This document shows positions 1 through 12,420 of a stretch of DNA of 64,000 nucleotides, in pieces. Location of the stretch: the NCBI GenBank assembly GCA_037951165.1, contig JBBDHG010000032.1, positions 9,572,001-9,636,000 on the forward strand. Reading direction: 5' to 3'. Made by a program: the position numbers and the translations under genes. The number at the start of each line of letters is the position of its first letter. Within the stretch, counting starts at the first letter, position 1. This DNA is from Lophius americanus (lineage: Eukaryota > Chordata > Actinopteri > Lophiiformes > Lophiidae). The notes under the pieces were generated by a model that had not been told where the DNA came from, did no database searches, and saw nothing but the letters and a program-made list of their open reading frames with translations.

Positions 1-1699
1 AGGAAGTCGCTTTGGATAACTTTAGAAATTTTTTTTTTCTAATTTCGCTTCAATTTTGGAATGATAATATTTCTTTCTTTTTTTTTCTTTTTCCATGTTT
101 ATCGTGTTAACTGTCATTTGAGAGCAACATTGACAGCATGGAGAAAAGAAAAGATCGTAATGAAAGCCTAACAGTGATTTTACACGCTGCCTTATTGGAA
201 TGACATTACAAGAACAAAGTGTTTGGTATGTCTGCTCTTACTGATCAGTTACAGATTATTTTGTGTTTACTGCTGCCAGTGATTCTGTAAATACCCATTT
301 CCAAGGTTGTGGCAGTGGAAAAACATCAAATGCCACCACTTACAAAACCGCCATTGTTTTCAGAGGCTGGAGGCGATGTACAGCTGTTAAGTGGTGTTTC
401 AAAACAGTTTGATTCGCCCCCCCAGTGTCAATTCATAAAAGTAGAAGAGGGGATTTGTTTTTGTGGATCAAGAGAGAGAGCAGATCAGCCAAAAACAATT
501 ATCTGAGGAACAAGCAAGTAACCCTGAAGTGAATTTGATCCCCCTTCAAGTCTCCGGCATTCTGGGTGAAGGAGTGAAAGTGTATCAAAGAGCTACATCC
601 AAACCGTACATACTCATCAGTCACGCTAGCTCGAAAACACACAAACAGATGTTAGAAACGTAGCTGACCTTTAGCTATGAATATGTTTTTCGGATGAGTA
701 GCTGTATCAGCGAGGTTGACAAAATGCCTGTTTTTTTTTTACAGATATATGTGTTCGTATGCAGTCTTTTTAATATAAGCATGTAAATAGCAATAATTTA
801 TGTTGTTATTTACCAGTTACATGATGTTTTTGAAGCTTAACGGAAGCCAAACTCCCTCAAGTGTCCACCATTACCAAGATGTCCAGAAAGGCAGAGAAAA
901 AGGCACAATGTCATCAGCCGTTTCAGCAGGCCTCTTAATAAAAAGGCATATGTTTACGTTTAAGGGGGAAAGCCTGCTGGCGGTTCTTATAATTATGATG
1001 AGAGCAAAAGAGGAGGTCCGATGATGTTGTTAGGGAGGAGGGTCGGTCAGCAGAACATAGAACTTTAACACAGCAGCTGTTTGTTTCCAACCAACGGATA
1101 TATTGTGTTTTTCCTAACCACGACCGTGACTCTATCCTTATAATGGCATTATTACTACAGCATACCCCCTGTGTGGTCACTGTGTGTGACAATGTAGAAT
1201 CAAGGAGCGTTTATTCATTTTATTAACCATTTAGTGTCCTAAGTCTGAAATAATGCAACTTCAATGTCAATTACACAAACTGCAACTGCACACCAAGTTT
1301 AACTACAAAGACCAGAATCACTGGAACCTTAAGCACTTCATTCAATTTATCCTTAAATCCGATTCTTTCCCGTAATCAAATTCAGAATTGATACAACTGA
1401 TCATTTGTTTCTTTTTCAGCAGGTTGTGCAATTGTCATGTCTGAACTTTGAGGTACTGCTAGTCAGACAAGTCTGATTTATGAATGCAAATGACACTCCT
1501 TTGGATATTTTATAATCAAATTTGAAGTGCATTTCTATGCACTCCAACCACGCTTGGCTATCACCTGTGTTTGCATTTAAATCAAGGTCAAGACCTTATA
1601 ACCTTTATTTGAGTCTGTGATTAGTTGAATACGAACTCACTTAAAGCCACAGTGAGTAATATTTCCATATAAAGGCCTATCAAATGATGACGAGGCAGC

Positions 1700-1739
1700 A
1701 GATTCACTGTTCCAAGTTGTCACTTGGAACAGTGAATCT
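1700..1739. repeat. Perfect snap-back palindrome, 18-bp arms, 4-nt loop
   Basis: Left arm 1700-1717 is the exact reverse complement of right arm 1722-1739; the spacer is TGTC at 1718-1721. A perfect 18-bp arm with so short a loop is very unlikely by chance in 64 kb. It is not flanked by an obvious element or target duplication. The transcript of either strand would fold into a stable hairpin, but arms this short are below the usual size of a microRNA precursor. Confidence 0.9.
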
Positions 1740-2619
1740 TTGCAGAGCTTTTCAGCAAGTTGTAGGTAATTGCTTAGCTGCCTGGGAACCAACTTATTAT
1801 ACACTCTCAAAGTTTCTTTTTCAGGCACAACAGGCAGCTGTTTTCAGTGATAAAAAGCTCACTGTACACTAGCAGCTCCACACCAAGTGGTCGACATTTC
1901 ACTAGAGCATTTATCTGCTGAAGAGCCAGATAGTTCCCTCAGGACCTGGCAGACTTCAAAGAGCTGAAAGAGAGTCAACATTGGACTTGGATCGCTCAAG
2001 AACAACTCCTAATAAATGCCGATAAATGGACATGTTAAAAAATGAACTCAGTGAGTAGAAGATGAAAGAAATAAGCTCAAGCTCTCATCTGAGGAGCCAC
2101 AAAGTGATTTGAATCAACTGACTGGGGTGAGGGCATCTACAGTTTAAAACTCTGATCAAGAACTGGAAGACATATTTTTGTCAATTAAAATGTTTAAAGA
2201 TGAACTAAGTGAGTAAAATCCAAAGAAATATCAAAGGCCTATCTGTGACTACAAAGAAGCAAAAACATACAACTGGCAAAACCAAAGACAACAGACAACT
2301 CCGAGTCACATGGACATCCACAAGTATGCCTTCACCAGAGGATCAAAGCCATGGTACTGTCCACCCAAACCTCAAAGCCAACAGGGCGGATTGAACTCTT
2401 ACGCCAAAAAGTGATCTCTCGCAGGTTTATTAATGAATTCCTTCTGAGAGTGAATCATCTCTTATGGATATCTTAGGGTTGTTATTACATTCACAGCTTT
2501 GCATAAGGTCTGGTTACACTTAGGTATAATAGATAATGGTGATAGGAGCTCTAGGTAAGTAATGCAAGCAAAATACTGGCACCAAGAACGACAATAAAAT
2601 ACAGTGCATGTGTGCCAAC

Positions 2620-3092
2620 ATGTGTGTATTCCTTTTGTGCTCTCTTACTCTGTGTGTTTGTGTATGTGTGTGTGTTTGTCAGAGAGAGTCTATAACCAGT
2701 AGTCATCATGGGAACAAAAGACCTGCCCCAATAAACCATATTATAATTTCTGAGTTACTTGTCAGGAGTAAGGAACGGATCGAAGTTGGGTTAAGGTCAG
2801 GGTTAGTCGTGTGTGTGTGTGTGTGTGTGGTATTGTTGTTAGTGTTTCTGTTGTTGTTTGCAAAGGGAAATGTCGTTATGTGGAGATCAAAGGTGTACAG
2901 TAGCTGAGTGAATGGCAGCAGAAACTGCTGTCACACCAAGTGCAATAAAGTATGGAAGTGTGTGGGTGCGCGTCTGTGTGTGATGGAGGGGAGCGAGAGG
3001 AAGAGAGAAAGAGGGTGTGTGTGTGTAAGTTTGTGTGTTGGTGTGGTTGTGTGGGTGTGCGTTTGTGTATGTGTGTGTGGGTGTGTGTGTTA
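2620..3092. repeat. Interrupted (TG)n simple sequence
   Basis: Three blocks of impure TG dinucleotide repeat at about 2650-2680, 2808-2830 and 3013-3092, separated by purine-rich sequence such as the GAGAGGAAGAGAG stretch near 2993. This is low-complexity DNA. The open frames across it on both strands are artefacts. Confidence 0.85.
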
Positions 3093-3321
3093 AACACTCC
3101 AGGAATCAGGGCCTAATGAAGAGCAGACTGAAATCCCATGCAGTCTGTGAAGTAGCGTGACAACGTGCTAATGACTAATGTTGCCTTTAAAACTTTTTTC
3201 ACGTTATCCTGAGCTCAAATGAACACATGTTCTGGAGAAAAAGAGAATAACTCTTTTTTTTTTGTAAAACCCCTGATTGTGGGGGTAAAACCATCAATTT
3301 TCAGTCCTCTAGCCGAGGGCG

Positions 3322-3420
3322 CTTTGGAGGGTTTGGATGGGCGAGTGGTTTAGCAATGATGCATGTGACACTAGTGGTGCTGAATTTAAACCCCACATCA
3401 GAGACAAAGCTTCTCCACAA
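3322..3420 (+). mobile_element. Probable tRNA-derived SINE remnant
   Basis: About 3340-3360 reads GCGAGTGGTTTAGCAATG, which resembles a tRNA-type RNA polymerase III box A. About 3382-3396 reads TGAATTTAAACCCC, which resembles a decayed box B (GGTTCRANNCC). The spacing is tRNA-like. It lacks a full cloverleaf and has base changes in box B, so I call a SINE head and not a functional tRNA. The family was not identified. Confidence 0.5.
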
Positions 3421-6140
3421 ATATGTTGTTGCTGAGACAACCAACTGCTGAAACGAGACAAAAATCACCATTGTAACTCTGACAGTTTTTAAAATTAAAT
3501 TAAATGGTTGAAGATGTTTCTGTGCAGTATTGAGATTCAACATTTGGACATACCAGCTGATAAATCTTTTATTAAGTGAAATATTTTCACTGAACCACGG
3601 TGGTGCTTTCATAGCAAAATGTGATCAAGGCTCTAATATTTTAATATAACAGCTCAAAGCAAACAGACTTACTGTCTCATATAATCCTCACACTGAAAAC
3701 GTTTCTGAAAGTAAGAGTTTTAAATTATTGTCAATTATTAATAAACAAGAAGCACGACTAAACGTCTGATCTGTTTTCCTTTATTAAAATGACACAATGA
3801 TGTCGCTCCAAAGTCATTAAACAAACAAAAAAAAGAATGGGGACCTATCGAAAGTTAAATCAGAAGGACAAATCTTCTCTCGCTATTAGGCCTCTCTTCT
3901 CCTCACATCACTTTTATTATCAACTTCTCAAGATCATTCTCATTCACCTGCTTCACAATCTTTAGCCTCCATTGATATCAGCTGCACCCGTTTAAGAAGC
4001 CTCATCATACAATCATGGTGTCACACCTGCTTGCTTTGTCAATCAACATCAGCTACTGTCATAAATAGTCTCTCTCCATCCATCTAGTTCTTTCATGCTG
4101 CTGGTTTTCACGCCCTCCTTCTCCCCATCACCCCCTTGTCCTCGCATATCCATCACCTTCATCATTCCCCAGCCTCAACCATCAGCCCCCTCCACCAGGA
4201 TCCCGACTGCAATGTTGGGAGTTTCGGCGCTAGTGCTTAGGGCAGAGACCCTTCGATCTCGGACTCCCCAAAGAGTCTAAGCCCCAAAGACTTCCTCTAG
4301 TGGTACGCGGAGGAATCTCTAAAATTGCTTACTTTTTATAAATGAAAAAAGATTAGTTTAAACACGTACATTTCAAGAGTGCATGGCCCCCTTAAAAGAG
4401 CCGGTGTGTCTGTATGAGGGGGTGGTCGAGTGAGAACGAGAGAGTGAGCGGTGCTGAAGCATGAGTGAGAGTGGCAGAAAAAGACGGCATTAGCAAAGAG
4501 TTTGGAGCAACTAAGTGAGTTTGTATGTGCACATTGGTCTGAAATAAAGGCTGTAGCTTCCAGGAGCCCGTGGAGTCTCCGGTGTTTTATTGCTGCTGGT
4601 CAAGAGTAAAAGGGTTTGTCCCGAAGTAGAAACCTCAGCCCTGGAGTAAATAAACAAACATATTCCCTATTCACCAACCACGGTCTTGAACCCGACCAGG
4701 AAAATGCTAACACATATAATACAACCAAAATACTATGATGAATGGAATGAAAATATTGTAACCATGAGATAAATTAAATGGGCTTTAAAATAAGTTTAGC
4801 CTTTCCTGTAGTTTTTTTGTTCAGACGTCCATCAGCCTGCTATGTAGTCGGGTTGTGGCACGCGCCAAGCCGCAACAAGCTTAACTGTGAAGACAAGAAG
4901 ACAGTAAGCGGAGGAAGCTAAAATTACGAGTGGTTTAATAACAATGCTTCAAACGGAACTTTTAGGAAGAGAAGTGTGTCAGGAGGAGAATATTATTAGC
5001 AGCGGTGTAGAAACTGCAGTGGAAGACAGTGAACACAGCAGTATACCTGAATCAACAGCAGCAAACGGCGAAAAAACCTTAAGGAGATAGTCCTCAGGTT
5101 ACATCACATTTGAAATTTGTGTGGTTGTTGCTGACTAGTCAACAATAACTAATATTCTTATCATCCTGTTTGAATTACGCTTAGCTGAATAGGGTTACCT
5201 ACTTCTACTAATATATTTTTACATGGGTCATAATGGTGGTACTTGGAGAGCCAGATATAATCTGAGGTGGTACGCAGTGTATATCTTCAATCTAAAGATA
5301 TTTTTCTTCTTCGGGTTAACAGCTAACTGATACCAGCTTTAATGTCTGTGGTCTACATCGTACATAGTACATCGTCAAAACATTACACCCCTGTCTTTTC
5401 TTTCCACTTCGTATTAATACACTTCATATTTATACAAATGTGTGATTCAACTCTGTTACTACCTCCACTGCTGCCTCAGAATTCCATTGGGATATTTTCA
5501 ATACAAGCAAGTTCAGTCCACAGCTTTTGCTGCCCTTCAAATCAAGATGGTAATTTGTTACCATCTGGAGAAGTCATTAAAAGACAAACATTTTGTTTCA
5601 ATGAATTAAATGTATTATTTGTTATGAGAGCCTTTTCAGCAGTGTACACCTTTGTATTACTGTAATTTGCGTTCACATATCAAGCTGGGCTAAATCAATA
5701 CACAAATATTCAAGGTTCTTCTGCAACGGTGTAGGCTATGATCTTGACATTACATGATTTACAACTTTTTATCCTTTAAGTACACAGAAAATACACATGT
5801 AAATATATGAACAGTTCTGCTCATGTCACAGTCACTTGGTTGTGCCTATATACAGTATACTTAAAATAATGTAAAAAGTTGTAAGTCATATTTTAAACAA
5901 GGAGAGAAGAGACCTTTCATTATGCTAACCTCTCAGGACAGGACTCAAGACCCAGTTAAGACGGAAGTCGACACCACAAAATCCTCCTCTGATCCCCCTC
6001 AGCAGGTAGAAACAGAATTATATCTTATTAATCACTAAAACTGCAAAGAACCCAAATAAATAATAAAGAAATAATCTAGAAAGCTGGGTTTGTACGAAAA
6101 TAAGTTAACAATATCTCTTTGTATAGTATCAAATTAGTCT
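3421..6140. other. Intergenic, possible transposon debris, no gene
   Basis: No coding exon recognised. Two places, about 4290-4320 and 5225-5282, share a 'GTGGTAC ... GAG' phrase (ggtggtacttggagag, gaggtggtacgcagtg, agtggtacgcggagg). I associate this phrase with teleost interspersed repeats, so part of 4200-5290 may be an old element. A 9-bp inverted repeat with a 4-nt loop lies at 5545-5566, but arms that short are expected about once by chance. Confidence 0.4.
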
Positions 6141-6144
6141 ATGC

Positions 6145-6279
<135 letters not shown>

Positions 6280-9200
6280 AATGGGTGTATGGGTGTATGT
6301 GTGCCTGAGTCTGGAGGTTTCCTGATTGTGGGTGGGCCCAGTGGCCCATAATCTCTCATGGCTTATGGGTCAGTGGTTTTGGAAAAAATGTTACCAACTC
6401 CAACCACACACACCCATACACACATAAACCACAACACATAAACCCAAACCATAGTGCCAAACTATACATACGAGTACACATGCTGATCGTGTGACGCAGA
6501 TCATAACAAACATTGCTCAAATTTGCCAAAATATCCTGTGTGAGAGAGTGTGTGTGTGAGTGTGTGTGTGTGTGTTGTATAAGTCTTGTGTCTTGAAGTT
6601 TTATGATGAAACATGAAGATCGACCCTAATTCAAACCATCTGACGGGAGCACTCTTTGATCTCCACCAGCTCTCTGAGTCACATAGGGGTTCACGGTGTG
6701 TGTGGTCATACATCCACTTTACACATGTGATGGGTAATGGTCATTCTCACACACACACACAAACACACGTACACACACACACACACACTCAAACACGATG
6801 AACAAACTACTATTGATGACATTAAAATGGTCCCCTAAAGGACTATTCTGTAAGTTTTTTTATATCACCCCTTTAGTTTGTACCATAGTTGCAAAGCATG
6901 AATCACGTTATTAACAAATATGTGATGAAATCCTTGAATCAATCACTTTAAATACACAAACTTTCAATTTCTTCCTATGAGCTGACATTTTATATATTTT
7001 GGTTCAGTAAATGTCTGCTAACAACCAGCCTCTGCCCTCGCCGACCAGGAGCTATAAGACTACTCTACATGCAGTACCATATGGTCTTAAGGGGGAGGGG
7101 GTCTTAAGGGGGAGGGGGTCCTCGACGGAGGCTAAGTAAATGGAAGGGATTACATACTATCATCTTTGAGAAAGTTTTTGATAGTCTTCAATTTTTGGAA
7201 AACATTTTTTTCTCCAAAAACCCAAACAGTTGTATGAAATAGAATGTGGAACACGAAAAACAAACCACAGAGAGGAGCTTGAACTGTCAGCCTGACAGAG
7301 AGAACAGTGTACTAAGCATACTGTACATCTGTGTATTTACCACATAAACAAAATCCATAAGCTATGCAGTAGAAACAACACGATACACCTTTCACACTAA
7401 AATGCCTCAGAAGTATCAAATCCCATGGAACTTGTTGGCGTCCAGCCCCATGAAGGTAACTTGCTTAATGTGACTTGTAATCTGAATTACAACAGACTCT
7501 GGTTTTACAAAACAACAGAAAAAAACTTTATTTCTGGTTCTTTCGGTTGTTTGTGAAATAGTAGATGTAATGCCTTGATCTCCGTCTTACTCATGCTGTG
7601 TACAGTCATTAAAGCAAATACAGCAACAATGTTTTGGTTGCAAAATCACGTATAAAAGCACATAATCAATCACTTGAATCAATATGGTTGCAAACAAATA
7701 AATATTTAAATACGATCACTGAAAAACAGATCGTTTGAGGTTGTTCCAATTCTGAGCGGGAACCGGAGTGCACTGTTGCTATTTCCACATGCACACTGCC
7801 TCATCTAATGGACATATGGAGTATGAAGGTTTTGTGGAGTGTTTACTTTTTCACTTTGGAGACTACCAGATTAAGTGCCCCCCTTGTTTCCAAGCTTTAC
7901 GCTAAGTTAACCACATCCTTCATTATACAGCAACATTAAAGCAGTGTTGATCCCCTCATCTGACTCAAGAAAATAAGGGTGCACGGACTGAACAGTTCAT
8001 TTATGAGTTTTTCCACTCTCTGTTCCCGAGTCGCTTCCTTTTCACCCCGATTCTAGAGTCCTCCTCGTCCCTGTTTCTCTCTTTTATCATCTACCTTGCA
8101 TTGCAGCTTTTCCTTTCCTGTTTCACTTAGTCTCCCGAGGCATTGCTCACTCTCTGCCTCTCTTTCCCACCTCACTCCTTCACAGGTTTTCTCTCAGTTT
8201 GTCACCAGTGGTTCTCTTGTGCTGATAATCTTTTCTCAGGGGAAATCTCACAGCAGAGCGGCATAACGCTGTAAACCCCCCATGACTCTGTCTCTGTTTC
8301 CTATCACGTCCTTTATGGATTCATTGAACACAGTGCGCGCACATAAATACACAAAAACACACACACATATGCAAACATGCAGTGAAACAAAGACAGCAAA
8401 GCAGACTAGAGCAAAACATCTACCTCTTTGTATTTATTCCATGTTGACTCTGGGTAACACTGTAACGAGGCGTGTTATGTCCTAAGACACACACACAAAC
8501 ACACACACACACATAAATAGTCAAAACCACATGCTGAGATATTAAGACATCAAACCAACAAACACACACACATGTTCAGGCACAAAGCTCTCACAGCTTT
8601 AAATCACGTGCAGACAAGGTGATTTTCATCACCTCTTTCACAACTGAGCATGTGATCTCTCCAACGAGTTATAAGATACAAATTAACACCTGGTCTTTAA
8701 ATTAATCTTCATCTTCGAAGCCTCAAGAATTTTTATTTATTATTGTGGCATCTGGGAAATTACTCTTATGACATATTTGTTTCTCAAAGACTTTATGAAA
8801 ATTGATGCAATCTGTGTTTTTCTCAATTTTCTTTTTAGCATTGCGACAAGCAACTACACCACAAACGTTAACCGCCTGCCTCTTATTCATGGGCAGGATT
8901 TATGCACTGCAAAAGTTCAGAATCCACTTAACTTAGGTCTTAACCGATTCCCCAAAGTACCTGAAATACAGTTCTTGAGTAATATTTAATTTAAAATGTA
9001 TTTTACGTTAACTAATTTTATTTATTATAAGGAATTTATTATTAAATCATTGTGCCGTCATATTATAACAGCAAAAACAGCGGATTATTTGTTTACAGAT
9101 TTTGCAACCAAAGAATTATTACAACCCGTGAATTTAACATTTCAAGCCGTGTTTTCATGATTTGCGAAAAAAAAAAAAAGTTGATATTGATGACGTTTTA

Positions 9201-9900
9201 TAAATTTCCTGAACATAAAAGAAAAGAAAGCAAATGATCCTCATGCTCAACATTTTTAAATAAGAAGTTCTAAGCAAGCTAGGTTTTGACAACTTCCAAT
9301 TAATTCATTTGAGCGTTTATGTCTTCAAAACCAAATAGTTTTAATTATCTCTGAATTTATCATTTTATGTAGTATTTAAAGTTAACTTTGATACTACGTT
9401 ATGAGTTTGATAAAAACAAAGGGAAGCAAAAAGTTAGTGGCACTCAAAAGTTGGGATTGCCTCTAAAGATTCTGTTTTGAAACAAATTTGAATTCTTCAG
9501 TAGTCATTTTGATTAATTCATTTGAGCATTTGGGTTTACAGTGTGAGCATTAGGTTTAGCTTCTTTCACTACTCCGTACTTTGCTAGATGTTGACACTGA
9601 CAGACTGATGGCTATTAAAGTGGAGGACATGTTTAATGTTGCGTAGCACTTTTGTCTCCCCTCTCTAGTACTAGAGTGAAAAATCAACATCTGCGACGCC
9701 GTGTTAGCATTTAAGTATACTAAGCATAATATAAACCAATTGGCCATAACCAGAGTCATTCATTTTTATTGTTTGGCTAGCAGAAATGTCAGATTATTTT
9801 TCTACATTTTTAACATCACAAGCTCCTACAGAAACAATCGGTAACCAGAATACTAGTATTTAAACACAGTCTATGAACGTTATTATATTCATTTTAAATT
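6280..9900. other. Intergenic, simple sequence and AT-rich DNA, no gene
   Basis: No exon recognised. Contents: smaller CA/TG tracts near 6541-6575, 6750-6790, 8360-8370 and 8486-8520; a G-rich tandem duplication at 7084-7118 (listed separately); a pyrimidine-rich stretch at about 7995-8230; and AT-rich DNA from 8980 to 9520. The frame at 8282-8485 is not supported by codon pattern or family resemblance. Confidence 0.55.
7084..7118 (+). repeat. 17-nt G-rich tandem duplication, G-quadruplex candidate
   Basis: Two adjacent identical 17-nt units (7084-7100 and 7101-7117), each GTCTTAA followed by GGGGGAGGGG. Together they give four runs of at least four G separated by a single A, about 6-7 nt (TCTTAA core), and a single A. 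This is a textbook intramolecular quadruplex pattern on the + strand. No adjacent promoter or gene is visible. Confidence 0.85.
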
Positions 9901-10075
9901 ATCAATCAATCAATCAATCTTTATTTATATTTCATTTTCATACATAAAAAAAGTAAGTAGTTTTTTTTTTTTTTTTAATCTAAATCGGCCAAAATTGGTA
10001 TCGGCCGGTCAGACCTTAGAAGAATCTGTGATCGGCCAAGTAAATTACAATTATTATACCTCTAGAACTAATACA
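9901..10075. repeat. Short ATCA tandem and interspersed-repeat edge
   Basis: About 9901-9918 is (ATCA)n followed by TTTATTTATATTTCATTTTCATACA, the kind of tract that starts a common teleost repeat. A poly-T run at 9961-9976 follows. The next 60 nt contain a GGCCAAAATTGGTATCGGCC phrase at about 9986-10006, which is itself an imperfect inverted repeat (GGCC...GGCC) of the kind seen in hAT-type element ends. Classification is uncertain. Confidence 0.4.
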
Positions 10076-10079
10076 TTAG

Positions 10080-11900
10080 ACAGATTGTGGGATATGATTA
10101 AAAAACAATGTCTAAGTAGAAAGTAGAAAGGAATATGGGTATCCTGTGACGAAAGATGGGCATAATCAGATAGTAAATGATATGAGAAATCAGAATTACT
10201 AGTAGAGACGTTCCTAAAACTTCCTAGGACAGATAATCTTAATGACGAGGAAAGGGCAGAGAGAGAAAAAGAAATCTAGAAACATTACAGGACGAAAATG
10301 AGAATGGGGCAAAATAAACATGAAGTTTACAATAACAATATTAAACAAAGTTCTAAGAAAAGAAGGGGACATATATCAGAAAAATACCAAATAAGTTTCT
10401 ATATGTTCAATAGCTGAAGTGACATAATATTAATATTAATGTTGTATAAGGTATATATAATAAGGTATGAGAATGGGGAAATCTACCAACTAAGTGGAGG
10501 AGGAGAAGGAGTCAGTGATTGTCCCAATATGGAAAGCAGGCAGAGATCAGACATCAGCAGGAAGTTTTAGACCGATTTCTCTTACTTCACTTATTGGAAA
10601 AGTTATAGAAAAGATAGTAAATTAAAGATTAAGATATTAAAAGGAGACCAAAGAGTTACTGAAAGTGAACAGAGTGGCTTTTGGAAAAGGAAGGAGTACT
10701 ACTGATCCTGCTGTGTGTCTAGAACATGATATTAAGAGAGCACAAAGTAACAAATAGAGTTTGGGAGCGTTTTCTCTAGATGTGGAAAAGGCTTAAGATA
10801 TGATGTGGAAAGAAGGACCAATGATCATAATACATCAAGTGGGAATCAAGTGGAAAATGTTCAACTGGATTAAAAACCTTCCAAAGGACAGACAAATGTT
10901 ATTAAAAGTAGGTAAAGAATATAGCTCAAAGTTTTTAGCAGAAAATGGAACACCTCAAGGGAGTGAAGGGAGTCCAATGTTTTTTTCCAATCATCATCAA
11001 TTAATTTGAGCAGTCTGGGTAGTGCAATAGGTGGAAGAAATATTGTAAAAAAGCTTCAGGAGGCATTAAGGAAAGTTGAGGTGTGGGCGTAGTAGTTTAG
11101 GTTTTCAGTATCCGAAACAAAAACATTTTCAACAAAAAAAAGGGAAATTCCTGACCAAATTAGAATAAAACTTTATTATGAAGACCTAGTAATCGAAGAC
11201 TATTTCAAGTATCATGGTGTTTTGCTGACTAAATCTTACCTGGCCAATCCATATAGGGAATATTAGAGAAAATGTAAAGAAAAAATGTAATAAAAAAGAA
11301 AATGATAAGGTGTTTTAAAGGCAGAGAGAGGGGAGCTAACAGTGTAGCAGTGGAAAGTATACAGGACTAATAAGGTCAGTTCTGAACTTTGGATGCTATC
11401 TGCATCAAATACACGTAGAAGTTAGATAAAATGCGGTATGAAGCGCTCAGACTGAGCTGTGGCGCAATAAAATCTACCACTCTTCAGCCTTACAAGTAGA
11501 AATGAACAAAAAGATGTCATCCTACTCATGAAGTTCTACTACCTTGTCAAGAGAAGCAGAAATATCAATCTAAGAGCTTTGGGTGAAGAATAGAAAACTC
11601 AGTCAGTGAATTACGGATAGCAGAATTAGTAAGTCCTAAACTTAAAACAACAGATGAAAAATAAAGCAGTGAAAAAGACTTACCCATAGACAGGGGAAAA
11701 CAAAAAACAGGGGGAGGGAAGAGTATCTGAAAAATAAAGCACAACATAAACAATAAAATATTCATCCAAAAAAAAAAAAGCGACAATAAGCAACCCTTTC
11801 AAGATGAAACAGGAAACCCAGAGCAGGACAATGACCATAAATCTTCAGAGGGAAATCTGAAAACTAAAACAGATTAAACCAAAAAATTACTCCAAGAAAT
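10080..11900 (+). mobile_element. Degenerate non-LTR retrotransposon (LINE), reverse-transcriptase remnant
   Basis: Read on the + strand with several frame changes, this gives broken reverse-transcriptase motifs. Near 10521-10620: VIVPIWKAG, then SAGSFRPISLTSLIGK. Near 10670-10800: E-SGF-KGRSTTDPAVCLEHDI, then a degraded LDVEKAYD. Near 10800-10980: VGIKWKMFNWIKN, then LAENGTPQGS. Near 11100-11240: the thumb-like phrase FRFSVSETKT, then IRIKLYYEDL-IEDYFKYHGV. Many stops and indels interrupt it, so no protein can be made. The motif order is that of Jockey/I-like LINE reverse transcriptases; the clade is not assigned. The ends are approximate. The short frame at 10800-11009 is one surviving piece. 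Confidence 0.8.
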
Positions 11901-12360
11901 GAAAATATCTGAACACATTCGTGACAGAAGGTATTTGGGATTATTTTAGCATCTGCTGTCAGGAAGAAGCTGGTCAATATACTGAAATGTAAAATTCCGG
12001 GGGAAAAACATTCCATTGAGAAACATGCTGTCTCCATTAAAGTTTTTTATTTTATAGCTATTTCATACGGTGCTACAACAACTGCTCTACATCGGCAAAA
12101 CCAATGAGTTTGTGTTGGATAAGTGTTTAAGAAAAGCTACCTTACATGTACAAATACTTGGCCTAGAATAGTGAATGTTGCAGAACATCAAGAAGTTGTT
12201 CCTCTGGAATGTGGATGCTTTACATATTTCTCCCACCTGGTAGTATCCTCATTGTTTAGGCCCCAGTTTGTTTATATGGATGCAACACATTGTAAATGCA
12301 TTATTCCTGATAGGATCCAGTTCATCTTATATCTTATATGACTATGCCTGTTAGTAAGCA

Positions 12361-12420
<60 letters not shown>

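Larger units (their letters stand above)
1..3300. other. Intergenic, no gene recognised
   Basis: I see no exon of a recognisable protein here. Open frames are short (under 90 codons) and lack family signatures or splice context. The stretch holds T-rich runs near 30-90, a snap-back palindrome (listed separately), and TG-rich simple sequence from about 2620 to 3092. The short frames reading as runs of Cys-Val or His-Thr come from the TG repeat and are not genes. Confidence 0.6.

Noticed and set aside
1700..1739. MicroRNA precursor
   Set aside because: A perfect 18-bp stem with a 4-nt loop is too short for Drosha/Dicer processing, and the arms have no flanking lower stem.
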